Numbered from the stretch's first letter, positions 11,575-24,344 are shown. The stretch: DNA of 64,000 bases from Takakia lepidozioides (GCA_030704615.1 CM060731.1:53492221-53556220), one strand, 5' to 3'. Numbers and translations: made by a program. The notes: a model not told the origin generated them from the letters alone.

Positions 11575-14500
11575 TCCTGAAATATAAACACTGACAGGGG
11601 GCTGAAAACGACTGTCCTTGATGTCTCAGTAAATTGCTCGAAGTTGTGGATGTACCTTGTAACCGGGCTGCAAGAGGAGGGAAGAAGTGAGATAATCTTA
11701 GACGTTTGCCCTCTCACTTAACTTATGAGGGCTCTACTTGTGAATTGTGAATTGGCACAATAGCTGGAGGCGAACTTAGGACAGGAAGTAAGCATTCTCA
11801 AATCATGGAATGACTTATGCTGGCATTTGTCGACAGGGGTCAGTTAGAACCTGCTGTGTGTTCGAACACTCGCTTTATATATTTCTAAAACGTGTTTGCT
11901 GTTGAATTTGCTAGAAAGAAGAGATCATCAACAAGTTGGTGAGGACACGCACAGAATCCAGGTGCCTTGTGCACCTATAAAAGTAAAATGTCTCTTCCAC
12001 AAAACTCCGAGCAATCTGCTTAACTACTCACGCACAATGACTCGTCCAATTCACTTGTCTGTGAAAAGAAGCTGCTAAAACACACCAATGTCACTGTTGC
12101 CCAAAAGTTTCCAGATGATTTTAGCTTTAACTTATGTGGCAACCTGCACGGGTAATAATGAATGGCTCTCATATCAAAGCAATTTTCAAAGCGGATCGTC
12201 CTGCATTGAACTGCAGCTACCTACATGCAGACCATGTGTTCTTATGGTTGAGTAACTTGAATTACAAAAGATTGGCCGTTTTCTTAGATCGATGTGCTCT
12301 GTCCCGGAGCTGCTAGCTAAGTTATCAGTTTCATCACAGGCTTTAGAGTGTGCAAAGTGGGCACTACACTTGATCGAATCAATGTGATCTGCCACTTCAA
12401 TGATATATGCCCTTGAGACCTTTGGACCTCTCCGGAGACGATGGATCTTCTTCCCTATCTCTCTCTCGCACACCAACACACGCTTTCTGGTTGTTCTATT
12501 TTGTCTTCATTCTCATCGTCACGATGAAACTTGTGAAATAGCTCTCGGATCCGTATCTATGTGGCGCGTACGTGGCTCTGAGGCAGCTTGGCATCCACGC
12601 GGCCGTTGCTTCCTGGGTGGTTGTGGGACAAAGAGGAGGAGGAAGAAGAGGGTGCTACGTGGACGAGGCGATACTCGCTCCTCTTGTCTCCTCTGGCTAA
12701 TTTCCTGACGTGCGGATCCATGTTTAGTAGCATTGCTGCAGGCAGGTACTATGAGGCAGGCTGCGGTGGGGGTAGGTGCGATGTGGCTTGCCCACTTGTT
12801 GCTGCCAGGGACCAATTGATGACTCGCAGGCTCGGTGGGTGAGTCTCACTTCTCTCTCAAGTCTACGTTGTGTTGGTTGTGCTGCAAGGTCACTGGAGGT
12901 ACAACTCTCTTTTCTCCCATTTTGGGAGGTTTTTTCTCGATGTAGGAAGCCAGGATAGGTGTGGTGCATCGTCCTTGCATGTAGGGAACACCCCCCGTCC
13001 TCCTACGCATATGAAGGAAAAGATGGCAGCGACTAACTGATCGCTTTGAGGCCTCCTCTTCTCCACATCGCCGTGATTCGGTATAGTGATTCGAAATTAG
13101 TGTGTTTGACTCGTGGCGGAGCTCTTGAGAGAGAAGCAGAAAAGTAGCGTTCGTAGGTCAGTACACTTCTAATGTTGCAGTAACAGGGGCAATTGTCTCA
13201 CATGAGGCTCAGGCCTATTCCTTTTGGATCCGTAGGTCCTTTACTCGTACTCCCACCCACTATTTCCTTCCCTTTTCTCTGTTTATACCCTCGCTCTCTT
13301 CTTCTCCTACCGCCCTGAAATTTCGGCTCCCTTTCGAACTCAGACTGCTGGAAACCTTGTGAGGGTTGTGGTTGGTTTTTCTCCTCCTTGTACTCACAAT
13401 CTGGAAGTCTAGTTGCAGCATATCCTCCTGTTGTTTGTGCTGTAGGAGGAGTATTCAGGTCGAATTGCTAGGTACCTATCAACCATTGGGGGACTTGTAA
13501 TGTGATGTTGACTAGAGGTGTCTTGGAGCTATAAGTACTTCCATACTTCGGAAATATGTTATCAGTTAATTGTCACAGTCTGTAAGATCCATTGGACCCA
13601 TAGAAGATGCGGCACCAGCAGGTTGAAATCCTAGGTTGAAGGGGTTATCTCTTTGGTCACTCTGGATTAGACTAGGGCAAACTATGTATAATTGAAAATA
13701 AAGGCCTTTGTAATCACTACAAACTGTGTACGAAGTAGGGGCCAATCAAGCATAAGAGAGGAGCAGCACACAGGTTATGGCCGTCTTAGTTAGGATACAG
13801 AGTCTGATATTCTTGTGCTCCTGAGTTCAGTCGGCCTGAGAAGCTCTCACCCCAAATCTGTCCAGCGAGTAGACTGTATACTGTCTGTGTTTCTGAGAAA
13901 CAAGAACATTTGCACAGCTTTGGTGGAACCATGTTCTTGTTAACCGTCCCCAGCCTTCTCTGGCAGAGAAACCATTGGTCCTATTTCCCTTTTTGGTGTA
14001 GGGTAGCTTCTTTGACCACGGTTTGTTTCGGCCCCAGCTTTACTTCTATTTCTGGTTCTTTAATTTTGGATGTGCATTCTTCTTTTTGTTGATGAATGTG
14101 CTGACCCAGAACTCATGTTCCTCCCTGCTACTCAAAGAATTGGATTGTATTGTAAGCATTTGAAAGGTATTAAGATCTATTTCCTCATTTTGTGTCCAGG
14201 AGGCTTCAATGCGTTCATGGTTATGGATGTCCACTAAAGTTGTTTGGTGGCATCAGCAAAAGAGAGGATTCCATCTCCACCTCACTGTGAAGTCATGTGT
14301 CCTGTTTAGTATTGGACCATTCAAAGTCCATTCACGGCTCCCTGGATTTTGTAAGAGATCAAGAATAGTCTGAAGAGTAGAGCAGATATTATCACTTTAT
14401 TAACAAGACTCTTGTAGATTGCATGGAGTCTCCAACTGCAACCAATCTATCAAGTACGCATTTTCAATTTGAAGGTCGTTGACATATTATTGATGCCCTG

Positions 14501-14918
14501 GATGAGGAAGGCCATTGGAAACGGTGACTGTGGAGATCCTAGCTATCTTGGATGTTCACTGTACAGGGCGGTTAAGGAGTGTGGTAACTTGATTAGGAGG
14601 AGGACAGTCTCTCTGGATTTGGAACCTTGGAAAGAAGCAGGAATGAAGCCAGGAGAGAGAGAGTTCAAAAGCGTGACTGAAATTTGGAGGATACAGCCTG
14701 CCGAGGACCAGCATGCTACTTGTAAGACTCAGAGATCCTTGATTAGGTTAGGTGTGAGATAAGACTCTGAGAGGGAGGGCCAGGTTTGATAGTATCAACT
14801 GTAGAAAAGTGGAGTTAGGGCCAAAAGCCGAACACAAGGAAACCGTGAGGTGAAAGACTGGAGGACAGGTCTGTTTTGCAGAGAGGAGAAAAAGAGGGGC
14901 ATATATATAGCAGGCAAG
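11575..14918. other. non-coding stretch, nothing recognised
   Basis: About 3.3 kb with short open frames only. A 97-codon rightward frame at 14469-14762 (MKVVDILLMPWMRK...) lies just upstream of the RING gene but shows no domain. CT- and T-rich tracts around 13240-13330 look promoter- or intron-like. Confidence 0.35.
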
Positions 14919-15769
14919 ACGGGGTCCCTCTGCTGTGTGGCCGCAAGGCCCCATGGATCAACTGTGAGCCATGATGGATGGTCAACCGGACCACAGGAGC
15001 CCCATTGGCGCAGCAGTGGGGGCTTTTCTCCCACTGTCTCCAGCAGTCTGGGGGAGAATAAAGTGGACCCAGAAGCTGCGGCGACTGCTTCTCACTCTGT
15101 TCAGTTACATCAAGCATCTTTGTCTTCAAGCAGTAGGGGAAGCAGAAGTGGGAGTAGGATGGGCAGTTCCCGGTTTCTGGGCCATCAGCGCACTCTCTCG
15201 GAGAACTGGTTTTCTCGTGGTGGCAGTCCTTCCGATAGTTTCCGTACAAATTCCTGGAATCCTCTGGCTTCCTCCAGCGGTCACATGGGAGACTTCATTA
15301 TTGCGGCCTCGGGTACGTGATCTCTTCCTGAGCTACAAGTAAAAGAAAGAGAGATGCATGGAGACTCGGGATGAATAGTGTTGTGGGCTGTGGCTCAGGA
15401 TGGCTTTGACATTAGGTGGATATACAATGAGTTCACTGAGGGTCAAGAACCATGTCCAAATTCTGTAAATAAACTTGGTATTCGGATCGGTTTCACTCCT
15501 TCCTTCTGCAACCCGGGTTATTCATAGGACATGCATAAAAGAGCCCTGGTAGGCGTGAGATGCAAATGCAGCTGGCTGGTAGGGAGTAGGGGTTCCACCC
15601 ATGCAAGGCAGATAGAGCAGTATTTTACCTTGCTTACTGAATTGCTTTTACTACTTGGTCATTATCCATGGGTTGACTGCAGATCCAGCATCAAGCCCTT
15701 CCATCACCATAGCTTCTTCAAAAGAGGTCAGTATTCCGGGATGTTCCTCCATCAGAGTATAGCCTGAAC

Positions 15770-15804
15770 GCTCTCTCTCTCTCTCTCTCTCCCTCCCTCC
15801 CTCT
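15770..15804. repeat. CT microsatellite in RING gene intron
   Basis: (CT)n followed by (CCCT)n, inside the inferred intron between 15726 and 16709. Confidence 0.9.
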
Positions 15805-15926
15805 TCAGCAACATCAAGAACATGGTTCCTGCACCTATTTCACCAACTTTCAAAATCTTGAGGCTGAAGCCCTGTGCCCTGTTGGGGTGTTACTTTTGGG
15901 CTGCTCGCACACAGCAGATTGATGCT

Positions 15927-16108
15927 TGTGTGAAGGGCTTTCTAGAGGATATCTGGAAAACCTGAACTAGATGTTTATATCAAGGTAAATCACACTACTG
16001 GAGTGAGTCCCTCACAAAGGTAGTGTCTATTCCCTATGTTTCTGTCCAAACTGGGCGTGGGGTCTATGGCCAGAAGGCTACGTCAAACAAAGTCTTATGC
16101 GTACATTC
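15927..16108 (+). repeat. dispersed repeat, copy 2
   Basis: Counterpart of 5586-5760, same orientation; shares GGATATCTGGAAAA and the following blocks. It lies within the long third intron of the RING gene. Confidence 0.6.
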
Positions 16109-18388
16109 TCTATCTCTCTCTGGACCTCCCATAGATGGATTGATGTTCTACTTATGTTTATTTAATACACACACAATGTCTGGTCTGTCCATCTTTGTGA
16201 CTGGATATCATTCAGTAAACCTTGCAACTAGCTACATCTGGTCCAGGTGGGAAACTGCAAGAAGCCTTCAGGTGGCACGTCTTGTTACTGTACTCGTTGC
16301 TGGAAAGCTAGTCTTTTTTTGCTTGAAGACAACTTTAAAGTTATTATACTGCACACGGCAAACATGACTTGTTTTCTGAAGTCCAGGTGGACCCCGGTTC
16401 ATGGTCAAGGGAACTGCCCTGGCATCCAGGTGGTAGTTCCTGATTTCATGCTAGCTACAGCAACAAGAAACCTTTTAGATGTGTTTATTTGCATAGCTTG
16501 TCTAGTGTCTGCCAGTTTTGACAAACTCCTTGGCGCACCTTTTACATAGTAGGGCAGGGGTTTTTTTGTAAGCGACTGAGATGTCAGGATACAAGAATGC
16601 AACTGGAAGAACAGGAGTATTTCCCATCTTTTCTTTGAATTAGAACCTTATCTAGCGGGGTAGCCCCTGCAAATCCTCATAACCGAAACAACTTGTTGGG
16701 TTGGGCAGGGCTGTGTATCAGCCAGCCTGTCTACACCTTCCAACACTCCAGAGTCTACACCCTCTTACCCCAATGTAGAGGAGAACCCACCGACTCCTCC
16801 CGCAGATGTGGCCCAACCTTCATGTTCGCAGCGCAACGTGGCAGCCAACTACTCATTGCAATCCAAGCCTTCTTTTCCAACTCCTAACCATCCTCTCACT
16901 AGGCAGGCATCTGACAGTCATATCCATGCTGTGGGTACCAGTCGAATGCCCATCTCTGAGGGTCGGCGGTCCCTACATTGGTCTGGCAGTAGCGGAGATT
17001 CAGTGTGGGGGACACCTCTGACTGGTGGTCAATGCAGACATTCTCTGAACTGGTTGCATCATCACGGCGAGAACGTTTACGTTGGACAAGTGCAAGCAGT
17101 CCATCCGATTTTGGCTGGGGTTCGGTTCGTGAGGGTGTGGAGAGGGCAGCAGGGTTGCTGGCTATGGAGAGGATCAGGGCTGGAAGCTCCCAGGCTGCTG
17201 GCTCTCCCCGCTCTGAGGTATTAACATTCACTTGTCTGCCTATTACCATCTAGTGCCAGTTTGCAATATAAGATTCACTATATTATTGGTGGAGGTCTTA
17301 GGTCTTGTAATTCCAGTGGAATTATTTAGCGACCATTTCAGGTCAACCCCTGTGATGTTTACAGTGGTTAATGTAGTATCAAGTAAAATAAAAACATGGT
17401 CTGACCAGGGGTCGGAGTAACTTCTAGAAATAGGAAAGATCATGTCCACCAGTTGCTCTGTATCTTATCTGACCTGTCTGATTTGAGAATTGTCAGACAG
17501 ATTATTTCTTATGAGAACAAAATTTGGATAGTTGACCTCAGTTGATCTGTATGAAGTGGATTGAGATCTTACTCTGTCTCCATATTCTCTCTAGGCACCA
17601 TTACTCATCTCTTCTCATTGTTCTTAACTTTCCTCCATCAATGGTCTTTTGCACGGTTCTTGTAACCCAACCCTTCTCCTCCTCAAACTCCACTATTGCT
17701 GGTACTCCTTGACAGATGGTTATATTGCCATCACATTTTTCAGATTTGTGGCGTGTGCTCTCGAATGCTGACACAACGGTCGCCCTGGAGCTCATTTCGC
17801 ATGGTTGGAAGTGCCGATTGCACTGTAGTTGGAGTCCTTGTATGTGGTCATGTCTACCATGTTGAATGCCTGGAGCAAGCCACCCCTGAATCCTTTCGCC
17901 AAGACCCTAACTGTCCACAGTGTGGGACTGCCGAGAAAGCTTCAGCAAAGGTAGTGAACACCCTGGAGCCTGGAAACCTCACAAAAGGGGGAGGTTTGAG
18001 AACAAATGGTTCACTTTCCTCCTCAAGCTCTAGAAACAAGCTCTCTAGAATTGGAGTTGTGAACGATGACATTGCCGAGCCCGAGTTTCTTTCTTATGGA
18101 GCAGAGCTACATGGGAGTGTGAAAGGGACACCGTTGTGTGAAGGAGAAAAGTCGTGGCCACAACCAGTCCTGACTCGAAGTGAGGGGCTACACCCAAACA
18201 GAGCTCTCTCGCGGAAGCAGTTTTCTTTCAGGAATTGTTCAACAAGAGAGTCTAGCAGTGACTCCAAGTGGAAAATGCCTGCTTCTCCAGTGCAAGTGTC
18301 TTCAGACAGTTCCTCTCTGGAGGAAGCCACCCCTCTGACCCACTTGAAAAAAGGGTCAGACACTTTGAGATTGTTGAGAAAATGGTAG

Positions 18389-19604
18389 GTGTCGGGCCCT
18401 TATGCTGGTGTTTTGTGTGGATATTGCAGCCTGTACCGTGGTTGAAGCTTCAGTTCTGAGTTCTTCATCTGCAGTTCTGCAACATCTTGCAGTTGGGAAG
18501 GCTTAGTTCTCATGATTTTATGCTCCACCTGGGGATGTATGGCTTCATAAACTTCTGACATTGTGGCAGAAAGTTGAATTTTCAGGAGGAGGTGAGGTGT
18601 CAAATGCTGACTCTGCAAGCATGGAAGCAGAGTAGAACAAAGAGATTGTCCAAAGGTTGGGATAGAGAAAAGGGTAAAAGAAAGACTTTATTCACGAAGA
18701 AAGTTGGGGTTTATTTTTTGTAACACCCCTCTCCAGCTGAATCCTGGGCACACATCCCAATATGCCCAGTTCAAAAGCATGGGTCTATTTCTTTTCAAGA
18801 ACAGTAGAGTTGTGGTAATTTAATTGTCAATGTGGGTGCAACCCTTGATTATCCATCCATTTGACTATGGGGCTGGGAATGGCCCACAATCTTGTGAAGT
18901 TGTTCGTGGGTATTTGTTTAGCAGCAAATGGACCCTCAGAGCTGCTCTGGCTCGAGTATGGTGCCGAACTTAAAAAGGGATCGATTATGCCCATTCACTT
19001 TGCGCCAAAGTTGAATCAGTGGATATCGGGTGAACACTCTGGATTAGGTGAGCGAATCTGGCACGATTCTAGTGCCTGAACGGATAAACAATTTCAGTAC
19101 TCTTAAGAGGAAGACGGTTGATGAAAGTTTTTAGCATTGGAGAAGGAGGGAGCACATTGCTGCCAAGGACGTCGCTCCCTTGAAAGGAATTGTCCAGAAT
19201 TGAGGTACATACCAGCTTGAGATCCAATCGTCATGGAATGTAATATATCTATCTATATACTGTAACTCGCAACTAGGTTCATTATGTTCAGAGTCTACGT
19301 TGAACATGCTTGGTTTTGCATGTCATTTATCTGTTGGGTGGTAAGATTGGAGACAAGTTAAATGTCTGGCATAATAGTGGGGATGAAACCTTGAGTGGGG
19401 TGCTCCTTCAGCCATGTCAGATTGTGTTTTCAATGAGATACGATACACTCAAGTTGACTACTAGAAGCAGACAGCCAGACATATGTGGGGAGCAGTGTGA
19501 TTCTGGGCTTGGTCACAAGGTTGTGAGGGGGAATAGGACTTACCCAGCATGCACAGAGAGGAAAGAGAGAGGGGCCTTTCTACATATACAATAAAGGCAC
19601 TAGA
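18389..19604. other. 3' flank of RING gene, nothing further recognised
   Basis: About 1.2 kb with short open frames and no domains. Confidence 0.4.
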
Positions 19605-21325
19605 GTAGGTAGCCCAATGGTTGGATGTAGGGTTCAAATTTCCACTTTCCAATGGAAGGTGGTCGTCCTTTGGGCACTAGAATTTGCACTTCCTTTGGGA
19701 GGAGTCCTCTTTCGTCTTTATGCAATAGAGCTATGGTAGCCTAGTGGTTGGATGTAGGGTTCAAATTTCCACTGAAAGGCGGTCGTCCTTTGGGCACTAT
19801 AATTTGCACTTCCTTTGGGAGGAGTCCTCTTTCTTCTTTATGCAATAGAGCTAAGGTAGCCCAGTGGTTGGATGTAGGGTTCAAATTTCCACTTTCCAAT
19901 GGAAGGGCGGTCGTCTTTTGGGCACTATAATTTGCACTTCCTTTGGGAGGAGTCCTCTTTCTTCTTTATGCAATAGAGCTAAGGTAGCCCAGTGGTTGAA
20001 TGTAGGGTTCAAATTTCCACTTTCCAATGGAAGGTGGTCGTCCTTTGGGCACTAGAATTTGCACTTCCTTTGGGTGGTGGGATGTAGGGTTCAAATTTCC
20101 ACTTTCCAATGGAAGGTGGTCATCCTTTGGGCACTATAATTTGCACTTCCTTTGGGAGGAGTCCTCTTTCTTCTTTATGCAATAGAGCTAAGGTAGCCCA
20201 GTGGTTGAATGTAGGGTTCAAATTTCCACTTTCCAATGGAAGGTGGTCGTCCTTTGGGCACTAGAATTTGCACTTCCTTTGGGAGGAGTCCTCTTTCGTC
20301 TTTATGCAATAGAGCTATGGTAGCCTAGTGGTTGGATGTAGGGTTCAAATTTCCACTGAAAGGCGGTCGTCCTTTGGGCACTATAATTTGCACTTCCTTT
20401 GGGAGGAGTCCTCTTTCTTCTTTATGCAATAGAGCTAAGGTAGCCCAGTGGTTGGATGTAGGGTTCAAATTTCCACTTTCCAATGGAAGGGCGGTCGTCT
20501 TTTGGGCACTATAATTTGCACTTCCTTTGGGAGGAGTCCTCTTTCTTCTTTATGCAATAGAGCTAAGGTAGCCCAGTGGTTGAATGTAGGGTTCAAATTT
20601 CCACTTTCCAATGGAAGGTGGTCGTCCTTTGGGCACTAGAATTTGCACTTCCTTTGGGTGGTGGGATGTAGGGTTCAAATTTCCACTTTCCAATGGAAGG
20701 TGGTCATCCTTTGGGCACTATAATTTGCACTTCCTTTGGGAGGAGTCCTCTTTCTTCTTTATGCAATAGAGCTAAGGTAGCCCAGTGGTTGAATGTAGGG
20801 TTCAAATTTCCACTTTCCAATGGAAGGTGGTCGTCCTTTGGGCACTAGAATTTGCACTTCCTTTGGGTGGTGGGATGTAGGGTTCAAATTTCCACTTTCC
20901 AATGGAAGGTGGTCATCCTTTGGGCACTATAATTTGCACTTCCTTTGGGAGGAGTCCTCTTTCTTCTTTATGCAATAGAGCTAAGGTAGCCCAGTGGTTG
21001 AATGTAGGGTTCAAATTTCCACTTTCCAATGGAAAGGAGGTCGTCCTTTGGGCACTAGAATTTGCACTTCCTTTGGGTGGTGGGATGTAGGGTTCAAATT
21101 TCCACTTTCCAATGGAAGGTGGTCATCCTTTGGGCACTATAATTTGCACTTCCTTTGGGAGGAGTCCTCTTTCTTCTTTATGCAATAGAGCTAAGGTAGC
21201 CCAGTGGTTGAATGTAGGGTTCAAATTTCCACTTTCCAATGGAAAGGAGGTCGTCCTTTGGGCAACTATAATTTGCACTTCCTTTGGGAGGAGTCCTCTT
21301 TCTTCTTTATGCAATAGAGCTAAGG
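19605..21325 (+). repeat. tandem array, about 15 units, with tRNA-like A and B boxes
   Basis: GGTTCAAATTTCC recurs 15 times, at about 19631, 19759, 19879, 20007, 20089, 20217, 20342, 20462, 20590, 20672, 20799, 20881, 21009, 21091 and 21219. Full units are 120-128 bp; short units of 82 bp lack the segment between CCTTTGGG and GGATGTAGGG. A 583-bp higher-order block is repeated (19759 to 20342, 20089 to 20672), then a 210-bp dimer repeats to the end. Full units contain TAGCCCAGTGGTT, an A-box-like word, shortly before the B-box-like word. Open frames read through the units but only reflect the repeat. Confidence 0.95.
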
Positions 21326-22276
21326 GAGGCCCCACTCACTGTTAGTGCAACATTTTTTATTTATTTTATTGGGTTGGGGAACCAAGCCTTGAAAATAGAT
21401 TGAAAAGGGTGGAGAAAATAACCACCATTGAAGCAGAAGGCGTACAGCATGCACTCAAACCCAAAAATTAAAAGTTGGGCCCCATTTGCTGTTATTGCAC
21501 ACAAGGTGGGTCTACAGCTCCGCTCAAGAACACACTGTGCAAGTTTTAAAAAGGTGTCACCCCTCAGCTGGTTGTTTATCCCAGGCGGGCTCAAAAAGGC
21601 CCTCGTATGCAACTCCTACGCTCCCCAGCCGACGAGACTCCGAGAGGGGCACCCCCCTTGACTTGAAGGTCGGCAGTTTTCTAGCAACGGTTATAAGAAG
21701 ACCGGAATAGGGCTTGCATTGACGAGGCTTGCTTCGCCAAATGGGAGTTGCATGAGACTGATGTTGTGGTCATCAAACGTTCCGTATCAACCTGTGTCTG
21801 ACAATCTCCTGATGGAACCCCCCATGGATGCCATAGCTTTGGAAAAATGATGTTGGGTTTCTCCACCGAGGTCAGGCAGACAACCCCACAACAGCAGTTG
21901 TGCCAGCGTGGGGGCACAACAGCTATGACATGTCGAGCTGTGTTAGTGTTGGGAGCATTTGACGAGGCTGCCGGAAGGGGGGCGTTCCCGGCTGTACCTT
22001 GCGGGCCATACTTGTTAGCTCAAGCGTGCGCCATCAAATCAAGCCACAATGATAGAATGGCCACATGAGCAGGCCTCTGATTTTTGTTGGTGGCCTCGTG
22101 TAATAAGGCTGCTCAGGTAGTGGGGCCTGCCACCTCATTACCATAGGCCCCCAACCACCTACATGCATGAGCTCAGAATTTTGTGTGGCCTCTGGTCAGA
22201 GAGGCTGGTCAGAGAGGCTGGTCAGATGATGGGGCCCGCCGTCTCATTAATATAGGAGCAAACTACCTTCATGCTT
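21326..22276. other. non-coding, nothing recognised
   Basis: Short open frames only. GGCTGGTCAGAGA is duplicated near 22200. Confidence 0.4.
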
Positions 22277-22462
22277 CAAGGACTTGGAATTTTTTTGGCA
22301 TATGGAATTTACAATTACCTCCATGCAGGTAATTTTAGGATTTTCTACATGAAGGTAATTGCAAAACCTTGACTTCGAATTTTTTTGGCATATGGAATTT
22401 ACAACTTCCTCCATGCAGGTAGTTTTAGGATTTTCTACCTGAAGGTAGTAGTTGCGAAACCA
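22277..22462. repeat. 90-bp tandem duplication, with a third diverged copy at 22757-22840
   Basis: Two copies start with GACTTSGAATTTTTTTGGCA at 22281 and 22371, each containing CTCCATGCAGGTA and GAAGGTA words. A decayed copy occurs near 22757. CTACCT..AGGTAG words give short hairpins. Possibly a MITE relic. Confidence 0.7.
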
Positions 22463-23571
22463 AGCTGAAACTACCTGCTTGAGAGTAGTTACATACTACC
22501 TCCATGGGGTCAGCGCCAACCACGGGAACCGCATTCAGTGAATGGATCCTGAGACCTTGCATCACTTCATCACAATCAACCTACCACCAGACCACAACCT
22601 CGTGCCAACTAGTTGTCGTTTTTTTGATATATAAGAGAAACAGGGCAATAGGGATCGTTTTAATGTAGTGGGGCCCGCTGTCAAGTCCCCGTCCCCTCTG
22701 CACCCTGCGACCTCATGACGACGAGGCCACACAAAATTCAGAGGCGCATGCATGTGTCAAGGACTTGAATTTTTTGGCTTAGGAAATTAATAACTACCTT
22801 CATGCAGGTTATTACAGGACTTCGGGCATGAAGGTACTTGTAATACACAGAACTATCTTCAATTGCACTATGAAATCGCCAAATTTCTCCAAATAAAAAA
22901 TAAATTATGGATGAATTCGCCAAATATGGATGATGGAACATAGGTGGATGAATTACAGTGGATGAACAGAATAAATGGCTATTTCCTGCAAAACTCTGTA
23001 GCCACTCGTGCTATTTTCCAAATTTCTTAAAAAAAACACTGATCTTCATACAAATAAGTTAATGGGCCGGATTGGAGGCTGATGGTGATCTCCTGGAGGT
23101 TGCGGGTTCAATGCTAGAGAGGGTGGTTGGTGTTGATCACGCTCATCCTCAAAGCTTGCCACAGCTACCTATGGTCTATTGAATGTAATGTACTTGCCCA
23201 TGCTATTTGTCAGGACCTGCCAGACTAATTAATTTTCTTGAAGTTGGGTCCCACAAGGTTTTTGGAATTTCTACAGTTCCGCCAGGACATTGTACGTAGA
23301 TTCTCTGGGTACATGGCTCGCGCAATTGTAGCTAGTGAGGATATGATAGGGCACTTCTAGGGGTCGAATCTCTGTGACATTCGGTATGGAGAGACTTCAA
23401 TTAGAAATTATCAGACGGTCTATTTTTGGGTGTAATTATCATCGGACAGCAGCCTAGGCAGGTATGGTATAACAAAATATGTAGGGGTTTAAATATAGTG
23501 GGGCCCGCTCTCAGGTCACCCTCCGCCTCTTCCGGGGTCTGCCCCTTGGGACCTCATTACGACTCTGCTAT
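22463..23571. other. non-coding, possible short tRNA-like fragment
   Basis: No gene seen. GCGGGTTCAATGC near 23105 resembles a B box, but no matching A box or SINE body could be defined. Confidence 0.3.
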
Positions 23572-23579
23572 GTACAGAG

Positions 23580-24077
23580 CAGTGTTGGACTGGTATCAAG
23601 TTTTTTACATTCCAGTCTGGTCCTGGTACCAAGCGTATCACAAAGTTTTCATACCAGTCTGGTCTATATAATATATTTGTCCAAATACTGGTATGAGTAT
23701 GAGTATCATGACCACAATACCAGCTGGTATGAGGTATCAACTCTGGTATCATCCTTTATGTGTATTGTATTTATTTTCACTTGATATTTGCTGTTTGATA
23801 AACTTGTAATTCAAGATGGCTTTAGAAGTAAATATACATAAATAAAAATGTATAGGCAAATGTACACATAAATTAATATGGTACACATACCAGAGTAAAT
23901 GAGGTAGACTGCTGGGGAGTACTGGTATTGTGGCTGGTATGAAAAAACTGATACCAGCCTGGTCTGGTATATGACCAAGTATTCTCCCAAACGATACCAG
24001 ACTGGTCTGGTATCTAATACCAGTGCATATACCAGTACTTTATACCGGTCCTTCACCTATATACCACTCCAACACTG
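23580..24077. mobile_element. non-autonomous hAT-type MITE
   Basis: Ends CAGTGTTGGACTGGTAT and, inverted, CAGTGTTGGAGTGGTAT (one mismatch in 17). They are flanked by perfect 8-bp direct repeats GTACAGAG at 23572-23579 and 24078-24085. Eight-bp duplications and CAGTG tips are hAT hallmarks. The 498-bp interior has no transposase but is packed with CTGGTAT / ATACCAG words in both orientations, plausible transposase-binding subterminal repeats. Confidence 0.9.
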
Positions 24078-24109
24078 GTACAGAGACACATCAGCACCCT
24101 GATAGATAC

Positions 24110-24260
24110 TTTGATGGCACTCACAACAACTGGTAATAGATATCACCTCAGAACTGGTTGTGGGTTCAATCCACCAATTGATGTCACAAAGGTGTCAACT
24201 TTCAAGTGTCAACCTTCCGCAGTAAACCTTCTTGGAAACACCATAATTTACGCTTCCTTG
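24110..24260 (+). repeat. possible tRNA-derived SINE fragment
   Basis: GTGGGTTCAATCCACC near 24160 is a good B-box stem-loop. An A-box-like stretch TGGCACTCACAACAACTGG lies about 40 bp upstream. No poly-A tail or target duplication could be confirmed, and an AT-rich tract follows. Confidence 0.3.
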
Positions 24261-24267
24261 GGGAGGC

Positions 24268-24304
24268 ATACTATATATGTATATATATAATATATGAAAT
24301 ATAT
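24268..24304. repeat. TA-rich microsatellite
   Basis: Alternating TATATA tract following the SINE-like fragment. Confidence 0.8.
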
Positions 24305-24344
24305 GACGCCCCCTGGAGTTACACACCTCCTCCTGCAAACTCCA

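Larger units (their letters stand above)
14919..18388 (+). pseudogene. plant RING-finger protein gene, start codon lost and frameshifted
   Basis: Likely E3 ubiquitin ligase family. Inferred exons: 14919-15312, 15683-15726, 16709-17217, 17744-18388, with GT..AG junctions and compatible phases. The N-terminus reads GSLCCVAARPHGS; plant members of this family, as I recall, start MGS-x-CCVAA (a myristoylation/palmitoylation-like signal). Here the Met codon is ACG. Exon 3 ends with WWSMQTFSELVASS and EGVERAAGL. Exon 4 holds the RING: CGVC, VCGHVYHVEC and CPQC. Between GDS and GDTSDWW in exon 3 a repeated TG shifts the frame (about 17003-17007). The C-terminal half is Ser-rich. Two independent lesions suggest a recent pseudogene, or assembly errors plus non-AUG initiation. 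Confidence 0.65.

Noticed and set aside
14850-14918. Upstream ATG for the RING gene at 14850
   Set aside because: Open in frame, but the preceding residues look non-conserved and the family is expected to start at MGS, so the ACG at 14919 was taken as the ancestral start.
19605-21325. CRISPR-like array
   Set aside because: Units are contiguous near-identical copies without unique spacers, in a plant nuclear context.
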